Shown one piece after another: positions 1 to 12,960 of a DNA stretch of 64,000 bases. The position numbers were made by a program, and so were the translations under genes. Location of the stretch: positions 2,876,288 through 2,940,287 of the forward strand of contig JANPYM010000001.1 in the NCBI GenBank assembly GCA_025890175.1. The letters run 5' to 3'. Each line of letters starts with the position of its first letter. Within the stretch, counting starts at the first letter, position 1. The DNA is from Ciborinia camelliae. Taxonomy: Eukaryota > Ascomycota > Leotiomycetes > Helotiales > Sclerotiniaceae. Under the pieces are notes generated by a model, which did no database searches, was not told where the DNA came from, and saw only the letters and a program-made list of their open reading frames with translations.

Positions 1-1185
1 AAGCCTGGGGGAGAAGATTGACAGTTTGGGGAGGCAACAATAATGGAATTATTTAGAATAATAGGAAGAAAAATAAGAAGTCTTGAGTGTTTTACGTTTG
101 TTTACCTTTAAATAAAAGGTCTTTGACTCTTCCAGACTTTGATTTAATCTTTTCTCCCTTTTATCTCCTCTCTATTCCATTTAGAAGAAACTCCAGACTC
201 TCATCGTTCATCAAATCCTCTCTGCTCTACTTGTTAGGAAACAACTCTATATCCATATACATCTTTGCATCCATCAACTTTCTGCAAACTATAGACCACT
301 CTGTTTTTATATTTCGATTTGGTATTGTTTTAGACACATTTCGTTCTAGATTCATTGATAAATCTTTGAAAGGAAAACCAAGAGCTGGATTCCTACATAC
401 ACAGTCAGCATTATTTTCTTTCTGCATTCCCTCTTCTCCTGAATCCTCTTACCAGTCACAAGAAGAGAATAGTCATCTCCGGTCCGAGTTTCTTACATCA
501 TAAGCAACTTCCGGTGTTTTCTATGAACTCCGAATTCTGTTTTGAGGCTCCGATTCCCAGTTATATTGTTTCCCCTGTGGAAATGATATGAATCAACCAG
601 TTGTTCTCGCAGATTCGCATATGGAAAGGGGTGGGTCATTCGTACTTTATTCTAACCAGTTAGCAGACTGTTGAAGATTCCATATACCATATACATACAG
701 AAGATTTTTTTTTAACTTGTTCAAATATAAAAGATTTGTTGAGAAGGTTCGTCTGAATTTCCACCTGAGGATATTTGTCCACTTCCCTTTGCCTATTCTA
801 GAACAAGGAGGAGGCAGATGAACAAAAAGTTGAATAATATTGGACCTGCCCTGTTATGACTTGCCCATTCACTTCAATCATTGCATCATTCATTGAGAAG
901 TCAGTGCGAAATAAATTTGGGCCCCGGGTCATTCGGCTTCACTAGCTTTGGAAATTAGGAAATGACGCTAAGATTTTCTACTTTCCCACAGTTTCTTCTT
1001 TCTCGAGATCATAAATAACTTTCAACCTCCACACTTCCATACCTCTTTCCACAAACAATCATTTTGACCATTTCGACCATTTCGATAACTTCCAGATCCA
1101 GATCCAGATACGGTTGTTTGACATTTTTCATTGTTATAGATCAAATTGGACTTTCTAAATCTCTTTTAAGATCTTACTTTTAATT
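1..1185. other. intergenic region upstream of the SDR gene
   Basis: No convincing gene. The open frames here lack domains, recognisable motifs and plausible intron structure. The last 200 bases are pyrimidine- and A-rich and probably hold the promoter and 5' leader of the downstream dehydrogenase; an imperfect gaccatttc/cagatccagatc repeat lies at about 1065-1110. It could also contain the 3' UTR of a gene outside the window. Confidence 0.5.
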
Positions 1186-2754
1186 ATGTCTGCCATCCGA
1201 TCTACTTTTGCTCGAGCAGTCATCAAGGCTGGTCGCAGAACCACCACCTCTTCCATTGCCAGGCAAACCATTCGCGCCTTTACTACAACTCCTCAAGCAA
1301 ATGATTATGAGGCCATCCATGAGAAGGAGGTCCCAGCTACCAAGTTCCAGCCAGGTAAGCATTATTCAATAAGATCTATTTTTTTGCACCCCTCAGTGTC
1401 CAGCTTTATGTGGATGTTTCAAATTCTGCAATCTTTTGTTCCCACTTCCCATATTATATATATACAGCCTTGGTTCCTTAATTTTATACAAAAACTTTCT
1501 CTGGTAGTCAGTCAATTACTGACTCTCAGATGCTTTAGGTTCTGCCGCTGAACGTGTCACTATTCCAGTCGAGGAAGTCACTGCAGCTCCAGCAAAGGAG
1601 GTAGTTGATGTTGTCACTCCCCTCACACAGAGTGCCTACAAGGGCATGACCCCAACTATGCAAAAGATGAGCTTGATGGGCAAGGTTGTTGTTGTCACTG
1701 GGTACGTTTTTTACACTTTTTTCTCCTTCTCCTTCTCCTTCTCCTTCTCCTGCTCAATCTATAATTCATTTATCTATAATTCTTTGCCTCCTTCCCCTTA
1801 CAAACTTAATTTTGAACAATGAGCTCTCAATTTCTTTAAATCCTTATCGGGTCTTATCATACGAGCTAGTTATTTGAGATTAATTATGCACCCATCCACC
1901 CATCCACTCCCCCATCCACCCATCATGTTTCAAAGGTGAATTTTAGAGATTAACAAAGTTAAAATAGTGGTGCCCGAGGTCTGGGAAATCACATGGCCCG
2001 TGCATGTGTCGAGGCTGGAGCCAAGGCTCTCATCATTTTCGATGCAAACCAAGAATTGGGTGATGCATCAGCTGCTGAGTTGTATGAGTTGACGGGAAAC
2101 AAGATTCCTATCAGCTTTTTCAAGGTTGATGTTAGAGATGCTGATGCTATTGAGTCCGCTGTCAACAGCGTCGTTGAGGAGCATGGCGCCCCTGATGTTC
2201 TTATTAACTCTGCCGGTATTGCCGAGTAAGTACATTCGATCCTGGTTTGTCAGAGCTATGCTAATAATTTTTTCAGCTCTAACATCCCTGCCGAGACTTA
2301 CGATCATAACATGTTCCGCCGTCTGATCGACATCAACCTTACTGGATCATTCCTCATGTCTCAAGCCATCGGAAAGGCTATGATGGCCGCAGGCAAACCT
2401 GGATCGATTGTCCTCGTTGCTTCGATGTCCGGTTCGATCGTCAACTACCCACAAGAACAATCTTGTTACAACGCCTCCAAGGCTGGTGTCGTCCAGCTCG
2501 GCAAGTCCCTCGGTGCCGAGTGGGCCAAGTATAACGTTCGTGTCAACATGATCTCCCCAGGATACATGGACACTGCCCTCAACAATGTTCCCGCTCTTGA
2601 CGCCCAGAAGGTTATCTGGAAGTCTCTCACCCCACAAAACCGCCTTGGTGCAGTCGATGACCTCAACGGTCTCGCTGTATTCCTCGCCTCCGATGCCTCC
2701 GCTTTCATGACCGGCTCTAATGTCATCATTGATGGTGGCTACACTCTCTATTAA
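1186..2754 (+). CDS. short-chain dehydrogenase/reductase with putative mitochondrial presequence (sorbose reductase / arabinitol-mannitol dehydrogenase-like)
   Basis: Four exons: 1186-1354, 1539-1701, 1968-2225 and 2277-2754. All junctions are GT-AG and the frame is kept, giving about 355 residues. The Rossmann cofactor motif TGGARGLG spans the exon 2/3 junction near residues 110-117. The catalytic region has a serine in VASMSGS and the YxxxK pair in YNASK (Tyr261, Lys265). The C-terminus ends in the usual SDR motif DGGYTLY. About 90 residues precede the Rossmann fold; the first 45 are rich in Arg, Ser, Thr and Ala and lack acidic residues, like a mitochondrial targeting peptide (inference). 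The fold resembles fungal NAD(P)-dependent polyol/ketose reductases, so the likely reaction is reversible oxidation of a sugar alcohol, but the exact substrate cannot be read from sequence. The ATG at 1186 is chosen because it opens the presequence. The single-frame ORFs are only fragments of this gene. Confidence 0.9.
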
Positions 2755-3576
2755 GCGACATTGAGGAGCTTACTTTCTTGAGAGCCCATCGACGTCTGGA
2801 TATTTCTTCTTTTTGGTACTCCCGAAAACTTACCTCCTCGTCTGGTGGGCCTCAGCAAATGGCTTACATTACTTCTGATACCCTTGGCATGAAGATTTCA
2901 TTTTCAAATCAATATGATGTTTTCTTTGGTGCGTGGCATGGAAAAAGGACAAAAACAACTCTTTCTTTGTAATTACTTTATCAAAAATGGACGACAGAAG
3001 GTCTCAAGATTTGTACTTCGATAGTACTTATGTTTGGACTTGGGCGGTCCTTTTTATACGGGCGTTAATAGTATAAAGGTTGCAGGCAAGATGGTCTGTC
3101 TATATGGTCATGAGCAAATGGGCTCGGTCTGTTTTAAAGGAAAACGATCACTCGAAGTTTTAGAGGATATTGATACTGCTATCTCGGTTTAATGGTTTCA
3201 GAGTAGCATAAAATTATAAAATCAATGCTAACAGCAAATGTATTTATTTTCTTAAAAGATTCATTGCACACCTCTTGGGTCATGTATCGTGAAGTGTGTT
3301 CGTTCTGTTCCTAGGTACATCTTAAACCTTCAAATATCACCAAATCCTCAATTGATTGATATCCCATCTCCAATTTACATTCCAATAGGTAATAGGTATA
3401 TGAATATACATAGGTACGTCGGACATTCCAAAATTCACTTAATAGCAAGCATCCTGCATCCCAAGTACTACCTAGGTAGGTAGGTACCTATCTATAGGTA
3501 CGTACGTACTACTACTCGTCTCTACTCTACTCCTTCGGTAATCGAGAAATCAGGGATCGAAATATGCCCAGGTGGT

Positions 3577-3672
3577 AATCTTAATCTTCATCTTCATCTT
3601 AATCTTCATCTTAATCTTCATCTTAATCTTAAGTTTTGGTTTTGGTTTTCTTTTGGTTTTCTTTTGGTTTTC
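3577..3672. repeat. TTAATCTTCATC and TTTTGGTTTTC simple repeats
   Basis: Visible tandem copies of (T)TAATCTTCATC-like units run from about 3577 to 3630, followed by several TTTTGGTTTTC units to 3672. This is ordinary microsatellite-type DNA with no coding signal. Confidence 0.85.
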
Positions 3673-4427
3673 TTTCCCGTGATTCACTTGGAAATGTTCA
3701 ATCTTAAAAATGCATGCAGGTGGATGGATAGAATACTAGGTAGATATTGGATCAGACAAACTCCAAATCATGAGGTCAGTTCAAATGAACGGAACGCTTT
3801 CATCTCATCACATCTCGTCCTTGCCCGTCCCGTCCCTTCTCGTCCCGTCCTGGCCCGTCTCTTCTCTTGCAGGCTGTTTCGTTTCGTCTCATGCTATGAT
3901 ATGTATGCTATGCTATGTGGTATGCTATGCTTTTTCGATGGCTCTCCTTATACTTTTTTGGGAGGGAGGGTGTTTGGGTAGGTGGGTCCGGTATATATGT
4001 AGATAATTATTCGGATAAAATGAAAATGTGCCGGATGTGATGGAGAATGTAATGGACTGGACGTCAATATATTGAGTTGTATATTGAGTTGTATATTCAA
4101 TGGATGTAGAATGAATGGCAATGTAACCCCCCCCCCCCCAACCTTCAATTCCATCTAGATTCTCCGGCTAGAAAGGAAAGAGGGAAAGAGGGAAAGAAGG
4201 GAGGAAGGAAGGAAAATTTCTATAGGTTGAAGGGGCTGAAATGTCTGGAGTTCCTAAAGTGTATAGCATAGGTAGTATTTATGAATGAATAGATGGGATA
4301 AATGGGATGAATGAGATGGTAGTAGTTAGAGATGCTAGCCACCTATGACTTCCAGGTTGTTTGTGATGGGATGGGATGGGATGGATGAGATGATATTTTA
4401 CATCACCTGGTGATTTCTCATATAGCG

Positions 4428-4525
4428 TATATCTATATCTATATCTATATCTATCTCTATATTTATATCTATATCTATCTCTATCTCTATCTCTATCTCT
4501 ATCTCTATCTCTATCTCTATCTCTC
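4428..4525. repeat. TATATC/TATCTC microsatellite
   Basis: An almost uninterrupted run of TATATC hexamers grades into TATCTC hexamers. It encodes an artefactual Asp-Arg/Tyr-Arg repeat on the minus strand, which should not be taken for a protein. Confidence 0.95.
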
Positions 4526-4897
4526 ATTCCCTTCTCCCCTTCTTTTTTCTTCCTTCTTCCTCCAATCCCATCATGAATATTGACCATGCTAATCTTATAT
4601 TCTTACCCCCAACTCCCAACTCCATCTACATCCCCATTCTCTTCCCCATCTATATGTATATCTATCCTCTCTAACCCCTCCCCCTCCCCCTCCCAATCTC
4701 CATACACCCATACACCCATACCATTCCCCTCTCCCTCTCCCTCCCCCCCATCCCCTCACAATCCCTCCATCTACATGTATATACCATACCTACCACAAAA
4801 ACACCATACCAACCCCCAACCCCTAATAAGCCCGTCCGGCTATAAACGAACGTTGAACCGAAAGACATTCTATTCATACCGGTACATATATGCATAC

Positions 4898-4963
4898 CTA
4901 GGTAGGTACATACATACAATCTCGATACTACCTACTTACCTACCTACCTACCTACCTACCTAG
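4898..4963. repeat. TACC/GGTA tetranucleotide tract
   Basis: CCTAGGTAGGTACATACATAC is followed by repeated TACC units. The same TACC/CCTAGG motif recurs through the window (near 3470, 5330, 10330, 12390, 12560, 32150, 37270, 63310), so it is a genome-wide intergenic signature rather than a local element. Confidence 0.9.
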
Positions 4964-5653
4964 CTATATACACATACGTACACCACCAACCAGTACCATA
5001 TAAAAATCCCCTCGTTGCCTTTCCTTTCCTTTCCCCCTTTACGCCTTCTCTTTTCCCTACCTCTAACCTCTACCTCAATCCCAAATCTATGTCCCAGATA
5101 TCCATGAACAATCATCAATCATCAATACTATTTATATATTTACTGATTCACCATCACCATCACCATTTAAAGATAATGAATGCATGAATAAGCATCACAG
5201 TCATCCATCCATACTCGAGAATATCAAACTAATCTCCGATATCAATATGGGTACCTATAGGTATGATCATTCGTTGTTGAATAATAGTCCTCCTGGTGAT
5301 ACCCCCAAATTACTAGTACCATATCTACCGAGGTAGGTACACATCTGTGAACCACCACCTCATTTCCTTTCTTCACATTTATATTCTCACTCAAAAGCCA
5401 CTAAAAATAAATTCTCAATACTTCATTCGAAGGTATCAAAGTAACACCAACTCCAGTAATTCAAATGTACCCAGAGACAGCCCGGGAAAAATAGGTAAGC
5501 TCCGCATGCAATATCATCATAAATGCCTCTTCGCTCATGTAATTCTCCACGACGAAACGTATCAGGTGTATCCATTTTCGCATAAATATACACCATCCGT
5601 GACCAGCTAGGCCTTCCACCATCATTTTATCTGTTCCTTCGCTCAACATGCAA

Positions 5654-8600
5654 TTAATATCTATCACCTCCACGAGCAGGCTTATTCTTTCCCTCAGCAA
5701 CAGCCTGAAGGATCAACTCCTTGGCCTTTTCAATGCCCTCCTCACTACCGACAACTTCAATTGGATCAGTTCCCTGTCCACGAGGAACAGTGACATTGCA
5801 GCCTGTGGCCTTTCGAATGCTGTTGACCTTGCTACCGTTCTTACCAACGATCGATCCATACAGGCTAGGATCGACGAGGGTAAGATATCCAACAAAGTTG
5901 TTCTTCGATGCCTGCTCAATGGCTTGGGCCAGGATAGACTTGGCTTGCGCAATGTTGTCGGTAGAGCCACGTAACACCCACGGAATGTCACCAGCCTCTC
6001 CAGAATCAGACTTGTTGAAGATGAACCATTCCTCAACTTCATCAGTTGTATCCTTTTCATCTGTGATCAGAGCATCCTTAGCACCAGCCCCGGAAGGTGG
6101 TGTAGATCTTGCTGGCAATTTGGCTCCTGCGTGATCAACTGTGACTTGAAGATCGTTTCGCAACTTTCTGAAGAATTGACCATTGTTCGAAATGTCGTTG
6201 TGAAGCTTACGAGGAACCTGGACAGTTTCACCTTCTTGACCCTTGACAAGTTCAAGAATGTGAGCCTTTGCCTTCTCAACATCAGCAGGAAGACCAGTGA
6301 CGGTGATCCCGGTTTGACCACTACCCTGTCTAGGTATATCGATTGAGACCTTGAAGTTCTTTTCCATACCCTTCTTAGTCTCTCCACCAGCACCAATCAA
6401 AGGACGATGCTTGTCAGTGGGAACATCCACGGTTTCTGTGGTTTGGCTGTCCCGTTCCTCAACAATCTTTTGAATGGCAGCAACAATACTGTCAACAAGC
6501 TTTCGGTTACCTTCAATCTTAATAATATTGCCATCAGCTTCGGCCTTGGGGAATTGCACAACCCGAGCTAGCTCCCGACGATCACCAGAACCACCAGCAT
6601 TGACAATAATGGCATGGATGTTTGCACCTCCAGCACCGATCAAAGCTCTATGGTGCTTCTTTTCGACGTTCAAAGACTCGGTTACTGTCGAATCAAAGAC
6701 GCTCTTCTTTTCCTCGATCAGTTTCTTTGCCTTTGCAACTTGAGATGCTGTACCCTTAATTTGGATTTCAACTCGTCCCGATGCATCAGCACTGTCACGA
6801 GAGTTTGGAACGTCAATCTTGGCTCCAGTCAATTGTCTTAATTCTTCCATACCAGCTCCGCGTTGACCAATGAGGGAAGGAATCTGGCTTTGCTGAACAC
6901 TGACAGTAGCACTGTGTGAGTTATCTTGGAGATATTGAAACAAAGAAAGAATTTCATCTCTGGCTTCATCCGCTCCCTTCTTAGGTCCCTTTATGGAGAC
7001 CTCATCTGGAGCTTGTGGGCGTCGAGAACTCTGTTGAACAGCGTCGTTTGCTGCTTGCTCATCATCTGTAGGACGACCCGAGCGTGGGAAATGGATTTGG
7101 ACCTTGTAACGAGTTTGCAATCTGTTGATCTGGGTACCCTTGGCACCAATGAGCTCGGGGTGGAACTTAGGATCAATCTTCAAAGTGTAAGTGGTTTCAT
7201 CAGCCCATTGCCTGCCGAGAGACGAGATATGAGATTTGGCGGCATCTGCCTTGGCCTTGGGTCCCTTCACTTCGACTTGGCCATCTTTAAGTTGAATATC
7301 GACATCGAATTTTTCGCGCAACTCGTTGACGAATGAACCTCCCTTACCAATGAGTTGGTTCGCATGCTTTTGAGGGAAATCGAAAGTAAGCGTGTAACCA
7401 CGTTCTGCCTCTTCGTCAATTGCTTGCGCAACGAACTTTTTAACCTTTACAGCTAGGTTCTCCACAGTTGGTCTAGGTCCAAAAAGCGTGACGACAGTGC
7501 CACTGGCAGTGACACGAGCAGGAATCTGATTGGCCTGGTTCTCCTGGAAGATGAATCTCTTGAGCTTGTCATGGTAACTATGAGGATCAGCATTAGAACA
7601 AACAAAGTCTCATTTCAAAAAAAAACTTACATTCTTGGCACATCAATAGATTCGGTGATGATCTCGGCCTGAGAACCAATAAGATCGAGAATGTGTTTGC
7701 GAGCATCTTCCAAACCACGTTGAAATTCTTGGATATTATCTCTTGAAGGCTGACTGCGAGGGATGCTGTATTCTGGTTCTCTCCCAGCAAGTCCTTCGAA
7801 AACAAGGAGCACGTCACCATCGGGACCGTCTGGCAATACCACGTGCACGCCATAATCTTCCTTGACTCTTGGAGAGATATCTTTTCGAAGATACGCATGA
7901 TAGAAGCTGTCTACTGGAATGTTTGCCATACGTGAGAGAGGGTGAGCATCAATCATGCCAATCAACTGCTCCTGTACATCAAACAAACTATCCTGATCCC
8001 GGGAGTAGAGCTCCCAAGGTGAAGTAACATCAGCTTGTGTTGGGGTGAAAATACGAGCATTATAAGCTTTCTCGAGTCTTTCAATCTCTCTTCGCTGGCG
8101 TAAGTATCGTGCAATATTCTGTGCGTGCTGGCTGGTATTTCCTAATGACTTCTTGAGTTGTTTATGAATGTCAATGTTGACAGTCTGAGTGGCCATTGCT
8201 TGCTTTCTGGCTTCCCGCACGGCATCTTTTATTTTCTCTGCGGGGCCAACAATGGTGATAGAATCATCTTCATCAGCTTCACTTGGCAAAAATATGGCAC
8301 ATCCAGTTTTGGCAAAAAAATCCTGTCCTGGGTTGCCTTGATCACCAAGGATAAATTGATGACGACCCTTGTTTATTCCTTGCAATTGTTGACGGGTCAA
8401 TTCTTCGTGCAACTGCTTGACCCGATGTTCAATTTCCGCGCGTGCTGCTAGAACGGAAGCATGGTCACCATTGAGAGTGATGCAGTTATCGGCAGATGCT
8501 GGAACAAAAAGCGGACCTTCTCTGTCGCGAGGAGCAGTTGGCATAGTGTAATGAGACGGAATTTCCAACTCGGACAAGTTGTGAGTGTTTCTCAAGGAAT

Positions 8601-9669
8601 TGGCGTGAGCGTTATGGGGACCAGCAATGAAAGGGTGAAACTCCGATGGGATACCACGCAACTTCGTCTTCGTTGTACCTACTTTGTCTCCAACGATTTT
8701 CTCGAGTGCCTTCTTAGCTTCTGCAATCGCGACAATATTGCCCTCGACCGTGACATCAACTGTAGCATCTTCATCATCATCGGAAGGCTTAGACTTATCG
8801 TCCTTGGGTATGTGGATTCTAGCACCGGTAGCTTCTTGCAATTCCTTAATCTTTGAACCTTGTTTTCCGATGATGAAGGCTCGGGCTTTGCGGGGGATGG
8901 ACACATGAATTTCCAGCTAATGACTGTGTTAGAATCGATGGAGAAAAAGTAACGTTTAGCTTACCTTTGCGCCAATTTGTTCCATCAAAGCCTTGATACC
9001 AGCACGGGCAGCTGAGGGAGGACCATAAGCTGTGAAGGTCATCTTTCCCTCCATACCAGTTGATTGAGAAATATTAGACCTATACTTCTTGTTGACCTCT
9101 CTCAAAATTTCGGGCAGAGGTTTCTTCAACTCTCCACGCTTGAGAATTTGTTCTCGAGTCAATTCAATTCTCTCCTGGGGTTGTTGACCTGGCTGATTGA
9201 CCTTTGGTCGATTGGCAGAGGACAATGGGGTTGCGGCGCCAGAGTTAGGAGTAGAAGCTGGAGATGCACCATTTGGAGTTCCATTGGCATTAGCCGACGC
9301 CTTCCCGCCGCCCCAGATACCTTGAGCTTGCTTGGGTTGAGAAGAAGCCCCGAGAGCTGGGAATAGCTCGTGAGATTGTGTATCGATTGAGGGCTCCATG
9401 CGGACATTCTCCTTCTGTTTTTCTGCAGCTTTTGTAGACATAGGTGGAACCCATCCTGGAGTAGTGGAATTGCCGTTGACATCCTCGAGGACGCTGGCCG
9501 AGATAGGTTGTTCACCATGCTTCAAGTCTTCTTCATCGGGGATATCCTCAATGGTGGGCTGATGTTCTTGGTCATGTTTTTGCATGAGCTTCTGAGCCTG
9601 GCTTAACTCGGGGCCATTGCCGTTGGCTTCGGAGTGGCCGTTTGGCACAGCAGTATCGACAGCAGACAT
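5654..9669 (-). CDS. SCP160: multi-KH-domain RNA-binding protein (vigilin / Scp160 family)
   Basis: Three exons on the minus strand: 9669-8965, 8916-7631 and 7577-5654. The introns are 48 and 53 nt, GT-AG and frame-preserving, giving about 1304 residues (yeast Scp160 is about 1222). The first about 200 residues are low-complexity (Ala, Gln, Asn, Pro) without a fold. Then come many KH modules. Canonical GxxG loops are visible as IIGKQGSK, LIGKGGSF, LIGAKGTQ, LIGQRGAG, LIGAGGAN, LIGAGGET and IVGKNGSK. Degenerate copies include FIAGPHNA, FILGDQGN and ISNNGQFF. KH loops lying on both sides of each intron show this is one gene. Family members bind mRNA on ER-associated polysomes and affect translation and telomeric silencing. 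The C-terminus ends in an RGGDRY basic tail. The gene converges with the SDR. Identification as vigilin/Scp160 is confident; the exact KH count is not determined. Confidence 0.93.
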
Positions 9670-12558
9670 AGTTGGTATGATTGAGATGTAAAAGTTTTAG
9701 AATATGGAGGAGGTTGAGTTTAAAATCGGCTAGTAATTCTATGACACACCTGGTGCGTTAGTATATGATGTAATGGACAGCTTGCTCCTCACTGCGAAAA
9801 TAAGGGGATGGAGATTAGAATTATTCAACTTACCTGAAGAATTGCCGAGTGATTGGGAGCAGAGTGAACGCAGATCAGTTGAACCGGGAAGATAAGGACA
9901 AGTATGGCCACGCAGACAAATTATGGGAGAATGAGCTCCAGGGTCTAGAAGACTGGCATAAGGGGCGATGCAGAAATAATGTAGGGAGGTCTGTAGAAAT
10001 TGGTGAAATGCAGAGACTTCTTGGTTAAATAGACTCCGTAAATATAACTCCTCCTTTCTTCTTAAATTGTATGTGCAACGACGTTGGAACTTGTCAAGAT
10101 AGTTGAAGTTTTGTGGGTGTAAGGTATTAATTGACATCCAGCTGTGAACACTTAATCAGAAGCTTGGTCATTAAGAAGACCGTGGTAAGCGAGACCCGAT
10201 TTAGTTTTTTAGCTTCTTGGCATCTTGGCATCTCGTGACCATTGAGCAATTCAAAATCTGGGGCAAGCAAAATGGATGTTATCAAATGAATCGCAAGTTT
10301 CACTGGTTGAAGCCATGACCTTGAATTACCTAAGTACCTACCTAGGTACCTAGGCATTATTGTTTAAAAAGTTTGGAGATCAGATGAGAGTTTTTGTCCT
10401 TGAATTACAAACAAATCAAGCAACAATGATCACAAAAGAATATCAAATCCTTACTAAACCATCAAAGCTTGCATATTGAATTCTGGTACTGCACCGAGTT
10501 CATCGATATGGCCATACCGAGTACATAATCGTGATCTCATTCTGACTTCGATTCAATTCAATTTTCCTCATTGGTTTCCAAGTCATGTTCAAATGAGGGG
10601 TATATACATATTCAAAATGCCTCTCCGCATGCGATTAATGTATAAGACTTAATCAGACAATACTCGAGGGGACTGATGATGATGCACCTGACGCTTTTGA
10701 GAAGATAGAGCTGGAGTGGCTTCATCATGGAGAGAGCACTTGGGTATACATACATGTACTTTACATGAATTTTGTATCGAGAAGTAAAGTACTCTCAGAC
10801 TCGAAGATATCTGCCAAGACACGAGATTCCTGATGAATTTCTGTGCCAAGTGGTTATGGGCTTCATCCCCTTCTTGATAAGAGGGTCTTGAGTTTTGGAT
10901 ATACTCTATATGGCTTGTCACAAAGTCGAGTGGACATGCACTTCAAGTCCAGTCTGAATTTCGATTGAGGATCACCCCTCCTGTTGTGTAGCATATGTGG
11001 TGTCTCGAAGTCTCTCGGAGTCAGCCCACCTACCTGCTCTAGGTAACATATCACCACTTTATACTGAACAGCACAAGAGGTCCGCTGCACTGTTGTATAT
11101 CATCGGTAAGTCCCATAGGGTGTTGTAACGGTATTTTTCCTTTGTCTATTTCAAAGTCACAGAGCAGGCGGTGGTTACTTCGACGACCAGGAGTATAACC
11201 CCACTATCTTAATAGCGGGCGCAGGTGAAGCTCTATCGTTTGGAATTTCGGGGATAAGAAAACGATTTGTGTCGATATTTGGTCAAGGTTGCAATCAATG
11301 GTTAAGAATGATTCGGGCTGGCTGGAGGAAAAGTGATAGTATGCTGTACCAGTACAATCGCATATAACGGCTGAGGATATCTCCTTATGAGGAAGCGAGA
11401 AAGATTCCGAGGATTGATTTTCCTGTATCAAAGCTACCTAACTGTAGATTGTCCTGTATCACATCGTGCCTTTTCAAATTTGAATCTTTGATTAGGGATA
11501 GGGGAGGTGGAATTGTAATAATCCTTGTATTCGGAATCAGGGTTACAGCTTCATAATACTTTTTCCGGTAACATCTATTAACCTCATTATTAACCTTAGT
11601 ATTATTAGTATTATCAGTATTATCTAGGACTATCTCTCGCTCGGGTGGGGAGAAGAATGCGATGATCTTCAAGAGGTCAGAAAATCTAGCCTCTGGAAGC
11701 GTGGAAGCCATGCACCAACGTTTTCAACAGTTTACAACTAGGTACTTATATTATCAATTACGTACACTAAGGATGAAGGTGCGTGGGCTGTTGATAATAG
11801 GTTTTTTGGTCCGAACAAACGGTAGTGGTGGGTTAGCTTTTGGTAATATAAACAACAGCAGGAAGCACAAAGATCCTGACCAAGGAATACCTATATCCCA
11901 ACTCAACCAACAAGAGAGGACCCAAATAATGAATAGAAATCAGGCCAGCAGGCAAGGAAAACTTCTCGAACAGTGGATCCCTGCTGCAAGAAGCCATTCG
12001 GGGGTACAGTATTCGCATGAACCTTAGAAGGCGTGGAAATGGTACGAAAATATTAAACGATAATTGGATCTACGTACCTACATGCCAGTAAAAAAATGGC
12101 AGCGGGCTGCAGAAGTTTGCATCGCAATTTTACAATGTATAGAATGGCTTCACAAATACTTTATAATACAAATTAATACTTTACTTGATGCCTACTGAAT
12201 TGTATGCTGTTGAAGTACATTAGTGTCATGTCATGTATATGTTGTGGCTTGTGTGAGGTGGCTTGTTTGAGGTGAGGTAAGGTAAGGTAAGGTAAGGTGA
12301 GATGAGGAAATAATGGAGCAGCTCAACAGGAGAGCAGGAGCATAGAAAGACTTCGGGAACATCGAACCATACTTAGGGAGTAGAGGTAGGTACTAGGTAG
12401 GTAGGTAATGATGGATACTGGTATGGATACTGGTACCAGTATAGGTATATTAATCATATGGATCATATCAGTACGATAGATAGTATCAGGAAGCACTCGA
12501 GTATGTATGTATCATTGATTTGATATCTTCCTGCCTTCGTCCCAAAAGCCTCCTTATG

Positions 12559-12627
12559 CCTACCTACCTACCTACCTACCTACCTAGTATCTATCTATCT
12601 ATCTATCCATCTACCCACCTACCTAGG
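12559..12627. repeat. CTAC/CTAT tetranucleotide tract
   Basis: Consecutive TACC units pass into TATC units and back to TACC, ending in CCTAGG. It is the same class as the tract at 4898-4963. Confidence 0.9.
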
Positions 12628-12935
12628 GACCGGTGCTACCGACTATGTATTTATATAAAGACTTCAGTTGTTCCCTTTCCATTTAAAAATTAGATTTATA
12701 TTACTCAAATTTTATACATATTGCTTTCTCACATTCTTTTCCTTCTAGAATTCCTTGATCATTCCTTTCCAAGATTCATCACGATTGTGCCCAATTTATG
12801 ATCCAGTCAACTCTCTCTATTCCCAGTCAAATCGGTTAAATTGACAGCGAAAGGGTCGGGCAGTGGAGAAAATCGAAAGTCTTTTTCCGAATCTAAATAC
12901 AAGTCTTCACGTTTGGGCAGGGGATATTCCCGTAT

Positions 12936-12960
12936 AATCAATCAATCAATCAATCAATCA
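12936..12960. repeat. AATC tandem repeat
   Basis: Six consecutive AATC units. A second short array, of three to four ACAATTT units, lies at about 13048-13075. Both sit in the presumed leader region of the downstream kinase. Confidence 0.85.

Larger units (their letters stand above)
2755..5653. other. intergenic region between convergent SDR and Scp160-like genes, rich in simple repeats
   Basis: About 2.9 kb with no supportable gene. The first few hundred bases should be the SDR 3' UTR. The rest is dominated by low-complexity DNA: TTAATCTTCATC-type repeats, TTTTGG runs, a 10-base poly-C near 4130, TATCTC tracts, C-rich pyrimidine tracts and TACC repeats. The apparent ORFs here are translations of these repeats (for example runs of Arg-Asp or Ser-Pro). 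Confidence 0.6.

Noticed and set aside
87..503. 138-codon open frame at the left edge
   Set aside because: Composition is that of A/T-rich spacer, with no domain and no plausible splice partners.
4279..4587. Open frame with Arg-Asp and Tyr-Arg repeats
   Set aside because: It is a translation of the TATCTC/TATATC microsatellite.
9739..10357. Minus-strand frames upstream of the Scp160-like gene
   Set aside because: No domain; more likely 5' leader or promoter, possibly with a 5'-UTR intron.
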